From Gamarada debralockiae (Eukaryota > Ascomycota > Leotiomycetes > Helotiales > Hyphodiscaceae), in the NCBI GenBank assembly GCA_002803225.1, contig NXFV01001893.1:1-54048 (forward strand): a DNA stretch of 54,048 nucleotides, read 5' to 3'. A model generated the notes under the pieces. The model ran no database searches. It was not told where the DNA came from and saw only the letters and a list, made by a program, of their open reading frames with translations. A program made the position numbers and the translations under genes. Positions 22,750 to 33,826 of the stretch are shown in pieces; position 1 is the stretch's first letter, and every line of letters begins with the position of its first letter.

Positions 22750-23257
22750 CTCTCCAATCTAATAGAGCGACGGAATGGACTCGGTCAGATTTTCGGAGAC
22801 TTGGACTTGCCACTCGTTCAACCCCGCTTTTCCACCAACGAAGATATATCGATTCCTCCTCTCCTTCTACTTCTCCAGGATGCTCGAAATATGATTGAAA
22901 ATGCTGCTAAAGGTCCAATAATATATGTCGCAAGTCCTAAAGGCTGCGGTGACAAGTCGACGATGCAAAAAATTGATGAATCCAAAAAAGAGCTGCTAGT
23001 CAAAGAATTTTCGATGGGCTCACGTGTTATCGCCACTGGTATGGAATGACGCTAATCGACGCTAATTGAATCGTCCCCTGAGTAATGAGACAGCTCCAAT
23101 GCAAAGTTCTTCACATTATGGAGTTAATCAATTAAAGGTTTGTTTATTTTATGTTAGATCAGGCCTATTCACTTACTCTTAATACTGCATTGAGAGTTAT
23201 TTGCACTCCATTTCCTAGCAGCGGTGACTAGTCAGATGTTGACTCGAGAACCAAGCC
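22750..23257. other. Intergenic region upstream of the PQ-loop gene
   Basis: Holds the PQ-loop promoter. The plus-strand open frame 22636-23049 runs antisense over the first exons and is not supported. Nothing else is recognised. Confidence 0.4.
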
Positions 23258-24521
23258 TCAAGCCCGAAAGGGGAGAGAAAGGCCGAGGTAAAATGCACAA
23301 AAATTGAGAATATTTATAAGCCAAAAAGCTTCTTGTGATATTTGTACACAATAAAATATAGCGTAATAATAATCGCAGTAACTATATAAATACAGATCGT
23401 AGAAACCCAGGCTGCCCGGCAGTTTTGCAGTCTTTCGCAGCAAAGAAACTTCCCAGTTTGTTCGACAACATACCACCTTCGAGATGCCGTCCAGATCAGT
23501 AATGTACAAGCCATAACAGCCAAACTCCATATGCCGTAGGTTTAAGCCAATAATCTTCGGATGAAAGGCTTTTGCCATATTAAAAAACGGAATTATGCAA
23601 ATTGTCTCAGGTAGAATGATAGTCAAAGTGTTATTATCGTCTGGATCCTCACTTGGAATATTCGTAAAATCCATTGAAGACACAGGCAACTCTTCAGAAA
23701 TCTCCCGGGCGAGTGCCTCAGTAACTAGCTGCTGAGCGAATGTGCATGTAAACAAACTGATCACCCTAGTCTCCACTCTCGTCTGCTTCTTGACACGAGG
23801 TTGTATTAACGGCTGAAAGATCTAAGATGTTATTTGCTAATGGTCCTGCAGATGTAGGATCAGGGTTGGCATCGGGAGTGACGGTGAAGTTCGTGATCCT
23901 GTTATCAGAGCCAAATGGCGAAAAGAACCAAGCACCACTTTCCCAATTATCCCGGCCTTCGTAGAAACGATTGCCCTGGTCGATTTGGTTAATGTCTATG
24001 AAACGGACCTCTCTACCATCTGTTCTCTGGTTGTTCACAGTAAAAATTGCCTCGCTGATACCGTTGTTGAGTGCGATGACGGCAATGTTGGCCCTGGATC
24101 GGAGTTCGTTTAAGAAAAGTAGCAGAGTTACCCGTGGAAACAAGGCATCTTTCCGGGGTAGCATTTTCTTGCTGTTACATATATCGGTTGCTTAGTTATA
24201 GAACCATATCCAGTGACGCATAATTGAACGGACTGGTCATCATTTGATTTAGGATTTGGTTGTAGGCTGTTATAAGGTTGGTTTGAGGGTCCGTGGAACC
24301 GATTCTGTCCGAAGTTCTTGTCCATTCCTCCTCGCAATCTTGGGTCTGGAACATGAGACAGTTTGTGAGAATCCGAGCAAAACTGACGCTATTTCCCCGA
24401 TAGACAGGGATGACCACCTAATAGTGTTGAAGTTAAGCCCTGGTTTGTAGATCGATGATTTGTTGGACTTGACTATTTTGGCCGGGTCCTGGCGGATTGA
24501 TAATTCCATCAGTTTTCGCAT
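23258..24521 (-). CDS. Hypothetical multi-exon protein or gene relic
   Basis: A series of protein-like minus-strand frames suggests one gene with introns. They are 24421-24521 (from MRKLMELSIRQDP), 24196-24417 (PVYRGNSVSFARILTNCLMF, then DPQTNLITAYNQILNQM), 23766-24120 (IAVIALNNGISEAIF, RFIDINQIDQGNRFYEG, NRITNFTVTPDANPDP) and 23258-23776 (ending with a Tyr- and Phe-rich hydrophobic stretch). Asn-rich sequons and the hydrophobic end would suit a secreted or anchored protein, but I recognise no family and could not settle the splice sites. It may be degraded. Treat the span as approximate. Confidence 0.3.
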
Positions 24522-24732
24522 TTAAAAGCAGCATATAGGTTGGCATCAGCAATTTCCTGACTAGAAATAGAATGCATTAGCATTAGAATAAAGACTTCGA
24601 AGGAGCAATTTTGCGTTGAGAGAGGCCGCTCGACTGTGATTGCATGATCCTTAACATAGCTGCTACACCCGGTAGTGGGCAGTTTCTCAAATTGAAATTG
24701 AAGTTAATAGAGATAAGATAGAAGGACCTGAC

Positions 24733-25003
24733 TGTTGGCAGGTCTAGGAAGTACGGTGATACCTATGGTGATCGGGCATCAGGACGCCCTGAAGGAATAG
24801 GAATACGACCGTAAGGTCGGAGCAATGTTAAAATCGGTCCGTAAACTGTCCGTAAGCCGACCGCGAGCTAACTGATTGATGTACTATATATAAGGTCTGA
24901 AACTTGTAGAGAAAGGAAAAAAAGATCTAGAGAATGGAAGATTTTGAAGTCTATTTTGAACTATTATCATATGCATCACAGTATCAGGGTAGTCATAACA
25001 ATA
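24733..25003 (+). repeat. Solo LTR A (copia/gypsy-type retrotransposon)
   Basis: Starts TGTTGGCAGGTCT and ends CAGGGTAGTCATAACAATA. Flanked by a 5-base duplication with one transition: CTGAC at 24728-24732 and CTGAT at 25004-25008. A TATA box (GTACTATATATAAGG) lies at about 24882-24896. Its two ends closely match solo LTR B at 51013-51237, while the middle diverges. No internal retrotransposon coding sequence adjoins it, so it is the product of LTR-LTR recombination. Confidence 0.75.
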
Positions 25004-25089
25004 CTGATTATTAAGAAAAGGGGTCTAATCAGACTCAAAGTTAGCACTATCAACTCGCAAGGCCAAGCGTCTTAATTTTGGTCGGGGAC

Positions 25090-25670
25090 TCACGACTGGC
25101 CTGTTAAGACTAAGTGCAGATGCAGATCGATCTTGTATCCACCACCACTTCCAGCAGGCATTCTACTGTGAAAGCTATTTCCAATTCCCTTAAATGAATA
25201 CCAAGGTCTTGTTTCGAAATCGAATACTATGTGAGCGGCCCTTACAACTCTATGTACTATAAAAATGTTTGTCACAACTGCCCCCAGGCGAGCGATTACC
25301 GAACAACTCCTGCAAATAGGGTTTTCGGTGACTGCTTTCAAAGTAAGAGCCCGTGTAGCAGTTAATCCTGTGTTGGAACGCTGAGACTTGCTAGCTTGGA
25401 TGGCAGATGGGTGGTCACATAAAGAAAAAGCTGTATGATTTTCTCGCATCTCAATTATTTGCGATTCTAGGGAGCTCTCTTTGTAATCTGCGGCATCAAT
25501 ACCCCAAAAGATGTAATACCAAACGCAGCCGTAAGCAGGGCTGTCGAGCCAAGTACCCAACAGTCGTATTCAAACTCAACAGACCGGCTCGAAGCGCCCA
25601 ATGGGCTTTCTCCTCTCAGAGAGTAGAGGTAAATCGTTTTCTCTGGAATCAAATTCACAGCTACAGCCAC
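25090..25670 (-). CDS. Weak hypothetical protein
   Basis: Two overlapping minus-strand frames are protein-like: 25467-25670 (from MAVAVNLIPEKTIYLYS, with a hydrophobic LGSTALLTAAFGITSFGVL segment) and 25090-25560 (SVIARLGAVVTNIFIVHRVVRAAHIVF). They could be exons of one membrane or secreted protein, or chance. I recognise no domain and cannot place a start with confidence. Confidence 0.2.
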
Positions 25671-26558
25671 ATAGGTCTTGAAATCCTGTTTGAATTCTGC
25701 TTTATTGCGCGACGGTGCAGCTAGCCGCGATCATGAAACTTGTTGGTTGGATTTTCAAGGCAGCGAATGGCCATGGACAAGATACAAAGGTTGGGAATTC
25801 ACACATCTGGAACCGTGAAGATTTGTGGTGTAACGGAAGTTTGATTTAAGTTGCTGGACTTTTTGCCTCTCTTCACGAGGCTGAGGCAACTCGCTCTTTG
25901 ATGCGGTCAGAGGTCGGCCAGGATGATACAACTCAACAGATGGAAGAGGCTATCGTCAAAGAGTTGGCACTTACCAGGGAACAAAGAAAAGACGAGTGGC
26001 TTGTGGAACAGCCGGTCGCCAAAGCTGTACTATACAAGCCGTAATCAACTATTCAACAGATGAAAGAAAGTTCGGCCAACCAACAAACAGTTGTTGATAC
26101 AACATCCTTAGGGTAGCGGAATTAGGATAAACGGCATTTGAAATTTGGGTTACGCTTTGAAATCACTACGATGGAAAAAATATAGACAAGAGGGATTTGG
26201 ATTTGATTATTATTGGAGCAAGTCATCGTTTTCAAGCCGCTTGCTTGATTGGCTCTGATTTATAATATGTGGTATGGTTTATTCAGCCCCAGGGTTTCCC
26301 CCCGCGTATGGTTGCCTTCCAGCTTCACCACATCTTCTCAGATCCAGGACTATTGCAATGCAAAACGACTCGTAATTGTCTCTATCAACTGCTTTCAGCA
26401 GCGAGCCAAGCATCCGAGTTGATAAAGCCCATAGTCATAAATCAGGCTACAGTTTGCGGAGTGGAGAGTAGGTCAAAAATTCCGGTCCAAATTTGCAGTG
26501 CAGATATACTAAAGCTTTCAAAGTCAGTCTTCAAACCACTCGGTTCTCTAAATCTATT
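25671..26558. other. Intergenic region, no supported gene
   Basis: Near 25840-26040 the plus strand has a short run that reads like protein (Glu/Gln-rich, LLDFLPLFTRLRQ... and EEAIVKELALTREQRKDEWL in different frames) broken by stops. It may be a relic of the gene downstream, but I cannot identify it. Confidence 0.3.
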
Positions 26559-27662
26559 ATGGACGACTATATGTACACTCCACTCCAAAATGATGAGATT
26601 TGGCTCCTTGAAATTCTGCCAGGACAGCCGGACGATCTTCTACAGTGCCCCTTGCACATTGTACCTCTTGAAGATACCGTCAAGCCCCCCCAATATACCG
26701 CCATACCTTATACGTGGGGTCAAGATGTGAGCGACAAACCTATCAACGTCGATGGAAGAAGAAGTTTTGTAAAGCCAAATCTGGAGGCCGCCGACCTCGA
26801 GTTCAGAAGAGAGCCGCCATGGTTGATACCCGAAGGCAGAAGAGAGGAAACGCTGGAAGCTTTCAGTAGTTCAAAACCCGGCTAGAAGCAGTACCGCGCG
26901 TCTTTCTCTTCTTCTTCTCGTATTGAATATGCAGATCTCATAGAAAAGTTTCGCATTTTTGACACGTCTTTGGCGGCGGTAATAAAGAACGATACCGTAA
27001 ATGCCGTTATGACGCATTTGTGAAAGATGCTGAAAGAATGTGATATGGGATAGCTGTTCGGGAGGGTATACCGCAATTGTATGAAGAACCCTTCTTGCTT
27101 TGGATTGATGGGGTCTGTATCAATCAAAACGACACCCTTGAACGCAGTTCGCAGGTACGGATAATGGCAAGGATACATGCCAAAGCTTCGTATCGGGTGA
27201 TTTGGCTTGGTCCAACGGATAAGAGTTAAGCGGCGGTCGTAGGCGACTCCAGCCTTCTCATTCGGCGCTGGCGAGGGGCCCGTAGATGCGAGGACCTTCG
27301 TCCGTGTTCGTTTCACTAAACAGGGTCACTGGTTTGGTGAAGAGCCACATCCGCGTAGAGTGTCGCCGGGACCTGTAGCATTGTTTGCGTGCCAAGAACG
27401 CAGAGCCATTGCACTCGGGCAGTACGAACTCGCGTTGCAGGAGAAACAGCTTGGGAAGACTGTGGGAGTACCGAAGAACAAGTTGGACGAAAATGCCGTG
27501 GCTGCTGCTGGGAAGTGGCTGGAAGAGAGCCTTAGGGAGAAGCGGATATGGATGGACTTTGTATGCGCTGAGGTTGTTGTGGATCTGCTACCACAACTGA
27601 CTTTCAAAGCGAAAGAAGCTGGGACTTTTCAGAGTAGTTCAAAGCGCCGCGACGTACACTGA
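26559..27662 (+). pseudogene. HET-domain (heterokaryon incompatibility) pseudogene, N-terminal part
   Basis: HET proteins trigger cell death when fungal individuals of different genotype fuse. The frame from 26559 gives NDEIWLLEILPGQPDD, then PPQYTAIPYTWGQD, the start of a HET domain (family form: ALSYTWG). The next block, at about 27071-27230 in another frame, reads LLWIDGVCINQNDTLERSSQV then YRVIWLGPTDKS and a stop. This is the family motif LWIDAVCINQ and the W-LG block. Between the two blocks the frame is lost for about 190 bases, and the C-terminal portion (27360-27662, LREKRIWMDFVCAEVVVDLLPQ) is only loosely linked. The catalytic-like core is therefore split and the gene is almost certainly dead. 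No intron arrangement I tried restores one frame. Confidence 0.7.
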
Positions 27663-28368
27663 TTGTGTCATATGTTGAGCGACTTTTTACCTCCGTTCAC
27701 TAGTCTGAGGGAGCTCATTCTTTACTTAAAGACTGACATTGGTGGCGTGAACCCCATTTTCATTCAACAGATGGAGGACATCATTGAGAAGATGGAAAAG
27801 CGAGAGAACAATGGCAAGAGGAATGGTTGTTGGAACTGCCAGTTGTGAAAGTGGTACCTTGTACCTAAATCACTATATCTACTCCCATCTGATGTTGATG
27901 CAGTTCTTGACTCTGTCGAGTTCATCAGCACAGGAAATGGAAACCGGATGAACCCCTGGTTCATCACGTGATAATACCCTTTCGGAGCTCATCCGAAATC
28001 GAGCAGAGAGGAGAAAATTGTTTCTTCCTTAAACCGAGGCTTCGGCGTCCAAACCAGGGGAAAGTTGTAGTGATTACTCCCCTTCTTCCTGATTACGGAT
28101 CAAGCTTCAGCCGCCCCAATCTGGCAGCCGAGTCAGTTTGTTCTGCTATTCCCGGGAGCTTTTATCCGCATCTCACTTGCTGAGAAATCAATCGCTGGCG
28201 GCCAAAAACGTTTGGTACCCCACATAACAAGCGCAAGTATCTTTACATCTCATCATCGCTGTTCTCTTCCAAGAGAACACTTTTTATTCAATTGCTTCAA
28301 TCACAGGTCATCCTATACTTCCTCTACGATCTTGCCTCGAATCCAACTGCCACACTCGCCGCGCAATT
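27663..28368. other. Intergenic region between HET relic and NPY1
   Basis: Contains the 3' remains of the HET pseudogene (possible frame 27663-27848, FTSLRELILYLKTDIGG) and the promoter of the gene starting at 28369. A pyrimidine-rich stretch (CATCTCATCATCGCTGTTCTCTTCC and following) directly precedes the start and is typical of fungal 5' leaders. Confidence 0.4.
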
Positions 28369-29672
28369 ATGCCCTCTCAACCAGAGCTTCCAGACCCCGC
28401 ACACCACGACGTAGACTCAATGTTAAGCCGCAAATTCGGGCGAGAGGTCGCCAACTACTTCTCTGGCAGTCCCCTAAATCGAGTATCTTTCCTCCGCGCA
28501 AACCACGACTTCATCTCCAAAGCCCTCACGCATCCCTCGACCTCCTTCCTACTCTTCAACGACCTTGCTCCCCTCGCGAAAGACCCCACTCACCTCGCAT
28601 ATGCCACACATAATGATGTCAAGCCATTGATTGGGGAGAATCCATTTGCGAAAGCGGAGGAGGAGATGATTGCGGAGTACAATTCTGAGATTACGTTACC
28701 GTTAGTTCTGTTTTTGGGATTAGATGAGAGGAAGAAGGATGGGTTTGAACATGGTATTTACAAGGGAACGCCATACTTTGCAGTTGATGTTACGCCTAAA
28801 GGAACGGTGGAGAAGGAGGCTACGGGTGTGATTGAGGCTATGAAGGCAAATGGATTATCATTCATTGAGGGGCGTATGCATATGACCTTGAATGCTGCTG
28901 ATGGTATGGATGTTCCTCACTTTGCTCAAGCCCTGTTCTGATGATCCTTCTAGCCGCTATCTATGCACAAGCTCGCGCCCTCCTCGACTGGAACGCACGA
29001 AACCCGTTCTGCGGCGGCTGCGGCCAACCCACAATGTCCATCAACGCAGGCACGAAGCGAGTCTGCCCTCCCACAGATTATGCCTCCCTACCTACCGCCC
29101 AACCCGGCGCAAAGACAGCCGAAAAACCCCGCCAACGAGCCGCATGCGCGACTCGAAAAGGCATATCAAACCTCTCCTTCCCACGAACAGACCCTACAGT
29201 TATCATGGCAGTAGTAAGCCACGACTCGAAGCGCGTGCTTCTCGGTCGCCAAAAGCGCTGGCCACCACACTGGTACTCTACATTAGCCGGGTTCTGCGAG
29301 CCCGCGGAATCAGTAGAGGAAGCTGTGCGACGAGAGGTATGGGAAGAGTCGGGAGTGGCGCTTGGGCGAGTAGTCATCCATTCAACACAACCATGGCCAT
29401 ATCCAGCAAACTTGATGATTGGAGCTGTGGGACAGGCGTTACCAGATGGAGAGACGATTCATCTGGAGCATGACCCTGAGCTGGAGGATGCAAAATGGGT
29501 GGAGATGGATGAGATCAGGGAGGCATTGAGAGTCGGAACGAGTGGGTTGGGGGAGGCTGCGGGCCCGGAATATAAAGAGGGTGGTTTGAGACTCCCTCCT
29601 AGGACAGCTATTGCGCATCAGTTGCTTAAGGCTGTTGCGGGAGGTTTCCTTGGGGAATCGCCCAAGATCTAA
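28369..29672 (+). CDS. NPY1: NADH pyrophosphatase, Nudix family (NPY1/NUDT12-like)
   Basis: Hydrolyses NADH (and NAD+, or NAD caps on RNA) to NMNH and AMP, usually in peroxisomes. Exons 28369-28903 and 28954-29672, with a 50-base intron, give 417 residues; the splice makes the family sequence AAD-AAIYAQARALLDWN. The N-terminal domain spans about residues 20-175. A zinc ribbon starts FCGGCG (Cys198, Cys201) with Cys216 in KRVCP. The Nudix box is GFCEPAESVEEAVRREVWEE (from residue 291) and fits GX5EX7REUXEEXGU exactly. The usual peroxisomal C-terminal tripeptide is not obvious: the protein ends SPKI rather than SKL-like. Both open frames meet at 28941, but the intron model is better than a two-gene model because the downstream part lacks an N-terminal domain. 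Looks intact. Confidence 0.93.
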
Positions 29673-30412
29673 GGTGCGGATATAGAGGCGTTACGAGAAT
29701 GTAGAATATGGGAAGCGGGTGGTTTCTAGATAGAAGATGTAAATATTTAGAATTATAGAATGTAACGAGTTGATGAAGGCGGGTGTGTTGGATATTGAGC
29801 TTTTCCTCGTCCACGGATCGACACATGTCGAATGGGGTAGCGGATATCTTGGAGGTTTTTAAGGCGAAGGAGGATTTAGTGCTGATTGATGCGGATACGG
29901 AGACTATGTGAAAGAGTTCTGGTTTGGATTAAGACTTGGAGGGAGTGAATTGCTCTATCTCTGGATGAGAATAGAGTGGTTATATTCCTGTCTTGTTGGC
30001 GTTGGAATAGAAATTGTGGCGCTTCTATGTGATTAAGAGATTAAGAGTCAGTATGTCACCAGATTTTTATGATAGATCCCGAAGACTTGAAAGAATGACG
30101 TAATGAAAGTGCTTGCGGAAAGATAATTTGGGTGATATTTGTACAGAAATTCGACGAGGAAGCTTTATATCAAGCTACTGATTTTAGAATCGTCGAATAG
30201 AGGTTAACGATTGGAAGCCAGAGCTACTTCTGAATTGATGCTGCCGACTGGATAGGAGAAGCGGGTAAAATGATAATTGACATGGGTGTGCAATTATGAA
30301 ACTCCCCTTAAATAGAGCTTCCCCGCCACTGTCGAACGTCAGCGCTTCTGCTCCGCGAGCAGAGTTCACTAACGTCCCCTTGACGTGCCAAAGTCCCAAT
30401 ACAACCTCAAGC
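29673..30412. other. Intergenic region with convergent tail and promoter
   Basis: Runs from the end of NPY1 to the start chosen for the next gene. In-frame Met codons from 30296 extend the following ORF upstream, but that stretch looks like leader sequence. No other gene is seen. Confidence 0.4.
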
Positions 30413-31978
30413 ATGGCATCATCCTCTGATCGCGACAAAGACACCAACGACTCGCAACCCAAAACCGACAATCCCTTCATCAAGTTCCGCCAATTCGCAG
30501 ATTCACAAATCAGCTCATTGCTGCAAGGCATCGTCGGGTTACCGTCTGCCTTCACGAAGAACCCGAATAATGCGAGATGGGCTGATTTTGATGATGATAT
30601 GAGGCGGAGAGATGAATTACAGAAGAGGCAGAATGAATTGAGGGATTCGGAGGCCAGCAAGCAGAGTGAGGGGAGAGGCTGGCCTAGCGGGGGAGACGCG
30701 AAGACGAATACGCCTGCGGATGATGAGGAGATGGATGAGAGGGCTGCGAGGGATATACCACTCTACTCCCCCGTATCGAAGTCAATGTTTGCCCACCTAC
30801 GAGATGCTAAGGATGACACGGGGAAGGACTGGAAGCCCATACCTGAAAATTGGGACGCCGGCGAGTCGCTCACATCAGGTCTGTTTTGGGGTTATCGAAG
30901 TTCCTCTGACGCCATGAAAGCATTGCGAACCAATGTCTACCGCGATCTTAACCTTAGTCCGATTCTACGATCACAATACTCGCTACTCCCATACCTACTC
31001 TTCTCGCCATACTCTCCCATTAAATTAGAATTATCCGACGAACATAAGCAATATGAGGATGGCGAGTGGGGCCCATTTCCATACTGCCAAGCGTTTGAGG
31101 ACCTAATTATGACTACGCAAGGCCGTCCTATGGTTGGAGCTTGGCATTATCGCATGATATTCGGACCTACGATTGAGCCACCCAGAGGATGGATCTACCA
31201 TCTCTGGGCGCACGGGGCTCTACAGCAGCGCAGTACGACAACCTATCTTGTCGTTAACAAGTTTGAAGCCATTTTGCGTGGCAAACCGCCCATGCTATGG
31301 CCGGAAGGTTTGCCTCCAATTCCCCGAGATACCCAATTGGAAGGGGATGTACGGACGGAGCAAGAGATGTATGATCGCTTCCTCCGTCGCGCCTCGCCCT
31401 CTACTAGTCTCGCAGAGGTCCTCGAGTCCCTATTCACAGACGCAGAAGACTGGATGAACAAGTCGCTGGCCTCTCTTGACCCCGCAGAGATGAGGTGCCA
31501 ACTCAAGGAATTTACAGATTTCTTAGAACAGAAAACTGGGAATGAAGTGGAGGATGAGAAACGCGCGAAGGCGGCTAAGCTCCTCGAATCGCTTTTCACA
31601 CAAGCTGCGGGTTTACTCGAGAGTAAACGAACGGATACATCGGAAGGGAAGCGAGCAATTGAGGTTTTCGCTGAGACCAAGATTGGGAAAGAGTTGGAAG
31701 AAATAAAACGCAAAGCGGCAGCGGATCCAGATAAAGCTGTTTTTACGAGTACGATGACTGAGCATACGACAAATGAGGATGGGTCGGTGGAGACAAGTGT
31801 TACCGTCTGGAAACGTTTCGCAGACGGAAGGGAGACGACTACAACGACAAGTCATACTGAGGAGCCTGCGACTAATGAGGATATAGATGAGCCTTGGCCT
31901 GAAAGTGAACAAATGAGGCGCGTTGAGAAAGGCGAGGAAAAGAAGGAAGAGAAAAAGAAAGGATGGTTCTGGAATTAA
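30413..31978 (+). CDS. Conserved hypothetical protein, charged, uncharacterised
   Basis: Single exon of 521 residues from the Met of MASSSDRDKDTND. An in-frame Met at 30296 would add 39 low-complexity residues. I do not recognise a named domain. Visible features: an N-terminal motif NPFIKFRQFADSQISSLLQG that looks amphipathic; an acidic, Lys/Arg-mixed region around residues 70-120; a globular central part with many Trp and Tyr (LFWGYRSSSDAMKALR, GAWHYRMIFGPTIEPPRGWIY); a Glu/Lys-rich helical stretch; and a tail TVWKRFADGRETTTTTSHTEE. The tail ends in a Glu/Lys run and WFWN. The layout recalls uncharacterised ascomycete proteins with a kinase-substrate-like tail, but I assign no function. Codon use and the unbroken length argue for a real gene. 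Confidence 0.85.
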   Translation: MASSSDRDKDTNDSQPKTDNPFIKFRQFADSQISSLLQGIVGLPSAFTKNPNNARWADFDDDMRRRDELQKRQNELRDSEASKQSEGRGWPSGGDAKTNTPADDEEMDERAARDIPLYSPVSKSMFAHLRDAKDDTGKDWKPIPENWDAGESLTSGLFWGYRSSSDAMKALRTNVYRDLNLSPILRSQYSLLPYLLFSPYSPIKLELSDEHKQYEDGEWGPFPYCQAFEDLIMTTQGRPMVGAWHYRMIFGPTIEPPRGWIYHLWAHGALQQRSTTTYLVVNKFEAILRGKPPMLWPEGLPPIPRDTQLEGDVRTEQEMYDRFLRRASPSTSLAEVLESLFTDAEDWMNKSLASLDPAEMRCQLKEFTDFLEQKTGNEVEDEKRAKAAKLLESLFTQAAGLLESKRTDTSEGKRAIEVFAETKIGKELEEIKRKAAADPDKAVFTSTMTEHTTNEDGSVETSVTVWKRFADGRETTTTTSHTEEPATNEDIDEPWPESEQMRRVEKGEEKKEEKKKGWFWN

Positions 31979-33022
31979 GGGGTACATTTCGCGGGCGTTG
32001 ACTTGGTCTAGTGACGGATGTCTGGCGCTTGGAGGAAATTTTTGGTGGAAACATGGGCGAAAATGGGATCTCCGCTTAGCGTTCGTCTTGGGGTTGGTGT
32101 TCAGCATTTGGGCATGGGTTTGATAGGCAGGATTCGATATTCCTGATAAATGATTTCAAACATTCTATGAATTCTTGGCTAATCATGCCTTCGTAATTTG
32201 TAGACATGTTTGAAATCGTGTCAATCATTGAGGACTAGCCCGTGAACCCAGGTTGCCGATCGGTACTAGACGCCCACCGGCAGCCAGCTCCGAAATGCGG
32301 TAATATTGAGAGGAAAATCAAAGGAGTCTTTGTTATTCTATCATATATAAAACATGTATTTCCAGTTTAGTTTATGCATTGTAGGGGCATTCCTGAGCCT
32401 TGCCCGCCGCAGTAAATACCTGCCAGCACTGCCTCCAGTGTTCTGTGCCGGCCGTCAATGTGCCTATGATGCAGAGTGAAGCTATGGATGTCGAAGCTGC
32501 AGCGGCCCAATCCTTCCCTCTTACCTCACTGCTGTAAACGAAAATGGATTTTACACCTGATGACCTGAACCTCGCTTACTTCGTTTTCCAAGATCTGAAG
32601 TGAATCGTGAAGGTCTGGGATGAAGGTACCTTATAAACTTTACGGCCTTACGTCATCGAAGGGCTGCTCAGTACATTTCGATATCCGCTAAACTGCATAA
32701 TATAAATATGTCCTCCTGCCAAAATTTTTCTCTGATCTCTTCTTGGCTCCTTACATATTTTTACAATTACAAAGATCTTATCTCTTAGAGCAAGTGCTCC
32801 CCCAGCACATTCTTGGAACATCATCCCACATCGGTCTTCCCTCCAAACCACAGATTTTGGCTCTCATCTCATCTACCATCTTCTAAGCTTTTTCAGGATC
32901 TTTCAGTATTCCCATCAACTTTCCGAAGAAAATAAATATTCTATCTCGTCGTTTGTCAATTTCCTGCGATCCTATCAATCGACCACACTATTTCAGCATA
33001 GGACACGTATTTCAATTTCGCA
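31979..33022. other. Intergenic region, no supported gene
   Basis: About 1 kb without a convincing frame. The ORFs overlapping its start on the minus strand are antisense to the hypothetical gene. The last third leads into a HET fragment. Confidence 0.4.
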
Positions 33023-33478
33023 GCCCTTCTACGAGCCAACTATCAAACTCTCGATGCTCTTTCATATTGTTCAATTTGCGAGGACTCTGTAGATTTGACT
33101 TCCTGGGTACCTTCGCTTGGCGCCAACAAAAGCCCTCTGTCACTTACTCCAGGAAATTTTGAAAGCAAACCGACAATGGGTGGTTTCTCAGCTGGAGGTC
33201 GTAATGCAAAGGCTATCGCTCAAGTCAGTGACGATCGGCGCACCCTTAAACTGCAAGGCATTCTCTTCGATATATGTTGAAGGTGTATGGAAGCCTAGAG
33301 ACGAGGAGGATACCTATCAATTTATTGGAGAATAGTAAGCTTTGGATCTTTCAAAACATCTAGAACCTTGAGCACTGACCCACTGCTTTAGTTACGTGCA
33401 TGGCATCATTGATGGGGAGGCTCCCAAAGCACTTGCTGAAGAGGGCAGCTACAAATATGAGTTCATCAATATCGTGTA
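33023..33478 (+). pseudogene. HET protein C-terminal fragment
   Basis: From 33023 the frame gives LDALSYCSICEDSVDLTSWVP, then SLGANKSPLSLTPGNFES and LKLQGILFDIC and a stop at 33278. These are the mid and late segments typical of HET proteins (LPSWVPDW-like block). The next frame continues YVEGVWKPRDEEDTYQFIGE. After an apparent 58-base intron with a branch-like site comes YYVHGIIDGEAPKALAEEG and EFINIV-stop, matching the usual HET ending (family form: Y-HGIMDGEA). The intron begins GTAAGC at 33334 and ends TTTAG at 33391. A frameshift separates the two parts near 33278. No HET domain lies upstream, so only the tail of the gene remains. Confidence 0.65.
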
Positions 33479-33826
33479 AGAACTGTATGCTATCCACCAG
33501 ATCGAAGCATTTTTGGACGACAACTCGGTTCCCGCTCTTCATGCCTCGGTGATGCGATGATCGGCTGACTTCGCCACACTTGTCTTGATCCCAAGCTGAT
33601 GGAAGGGACAACGGTGCTGTTTAGATCACGTGCATAGAGAGGGGAGAAGATCAAGAGCCCAAATGTATAAGTACAGGATTCATTCGAAGCTCTATCCCTT
33701 TATGATGCTGCCAACCGCGCCATGCCATCCCAGCCAATTTGCCCACCCCATTCCCATTCTAAAAGACGCCATTTGTCCTAAGTCCATGTATCCATTCGCA
33801 TTTTCAGCCTCCGCAATTCCCATCCT
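33479..33826. other. Gap between HET fragment and SSL2 end
   Basis: About 350 bases. Must hold the 3' end of SSL2 on the minus strand. Nothing else is recognised. Confidence 0.4.

Noticed and set aside
22636..23049. Plus-strand frame over the start of the PQ-loop gene
   Set aside because: Antisense to exons 1 and 2; its hydrophobic start is the complement of a splice region.
28369..29672. Two separate genes at NPY1
   Set aside because: The second frame lacks an N-terminal domain and the 50-base GT-AG intron restores the family sequence across the join.
31243..31713. Ser-rich minus-strand frame inside the hypothetical gene at 30413-31978
   Set aside because: Antisense shadow; Ser/Leu richness is the usual complement of Glu/Lys-rich coding.
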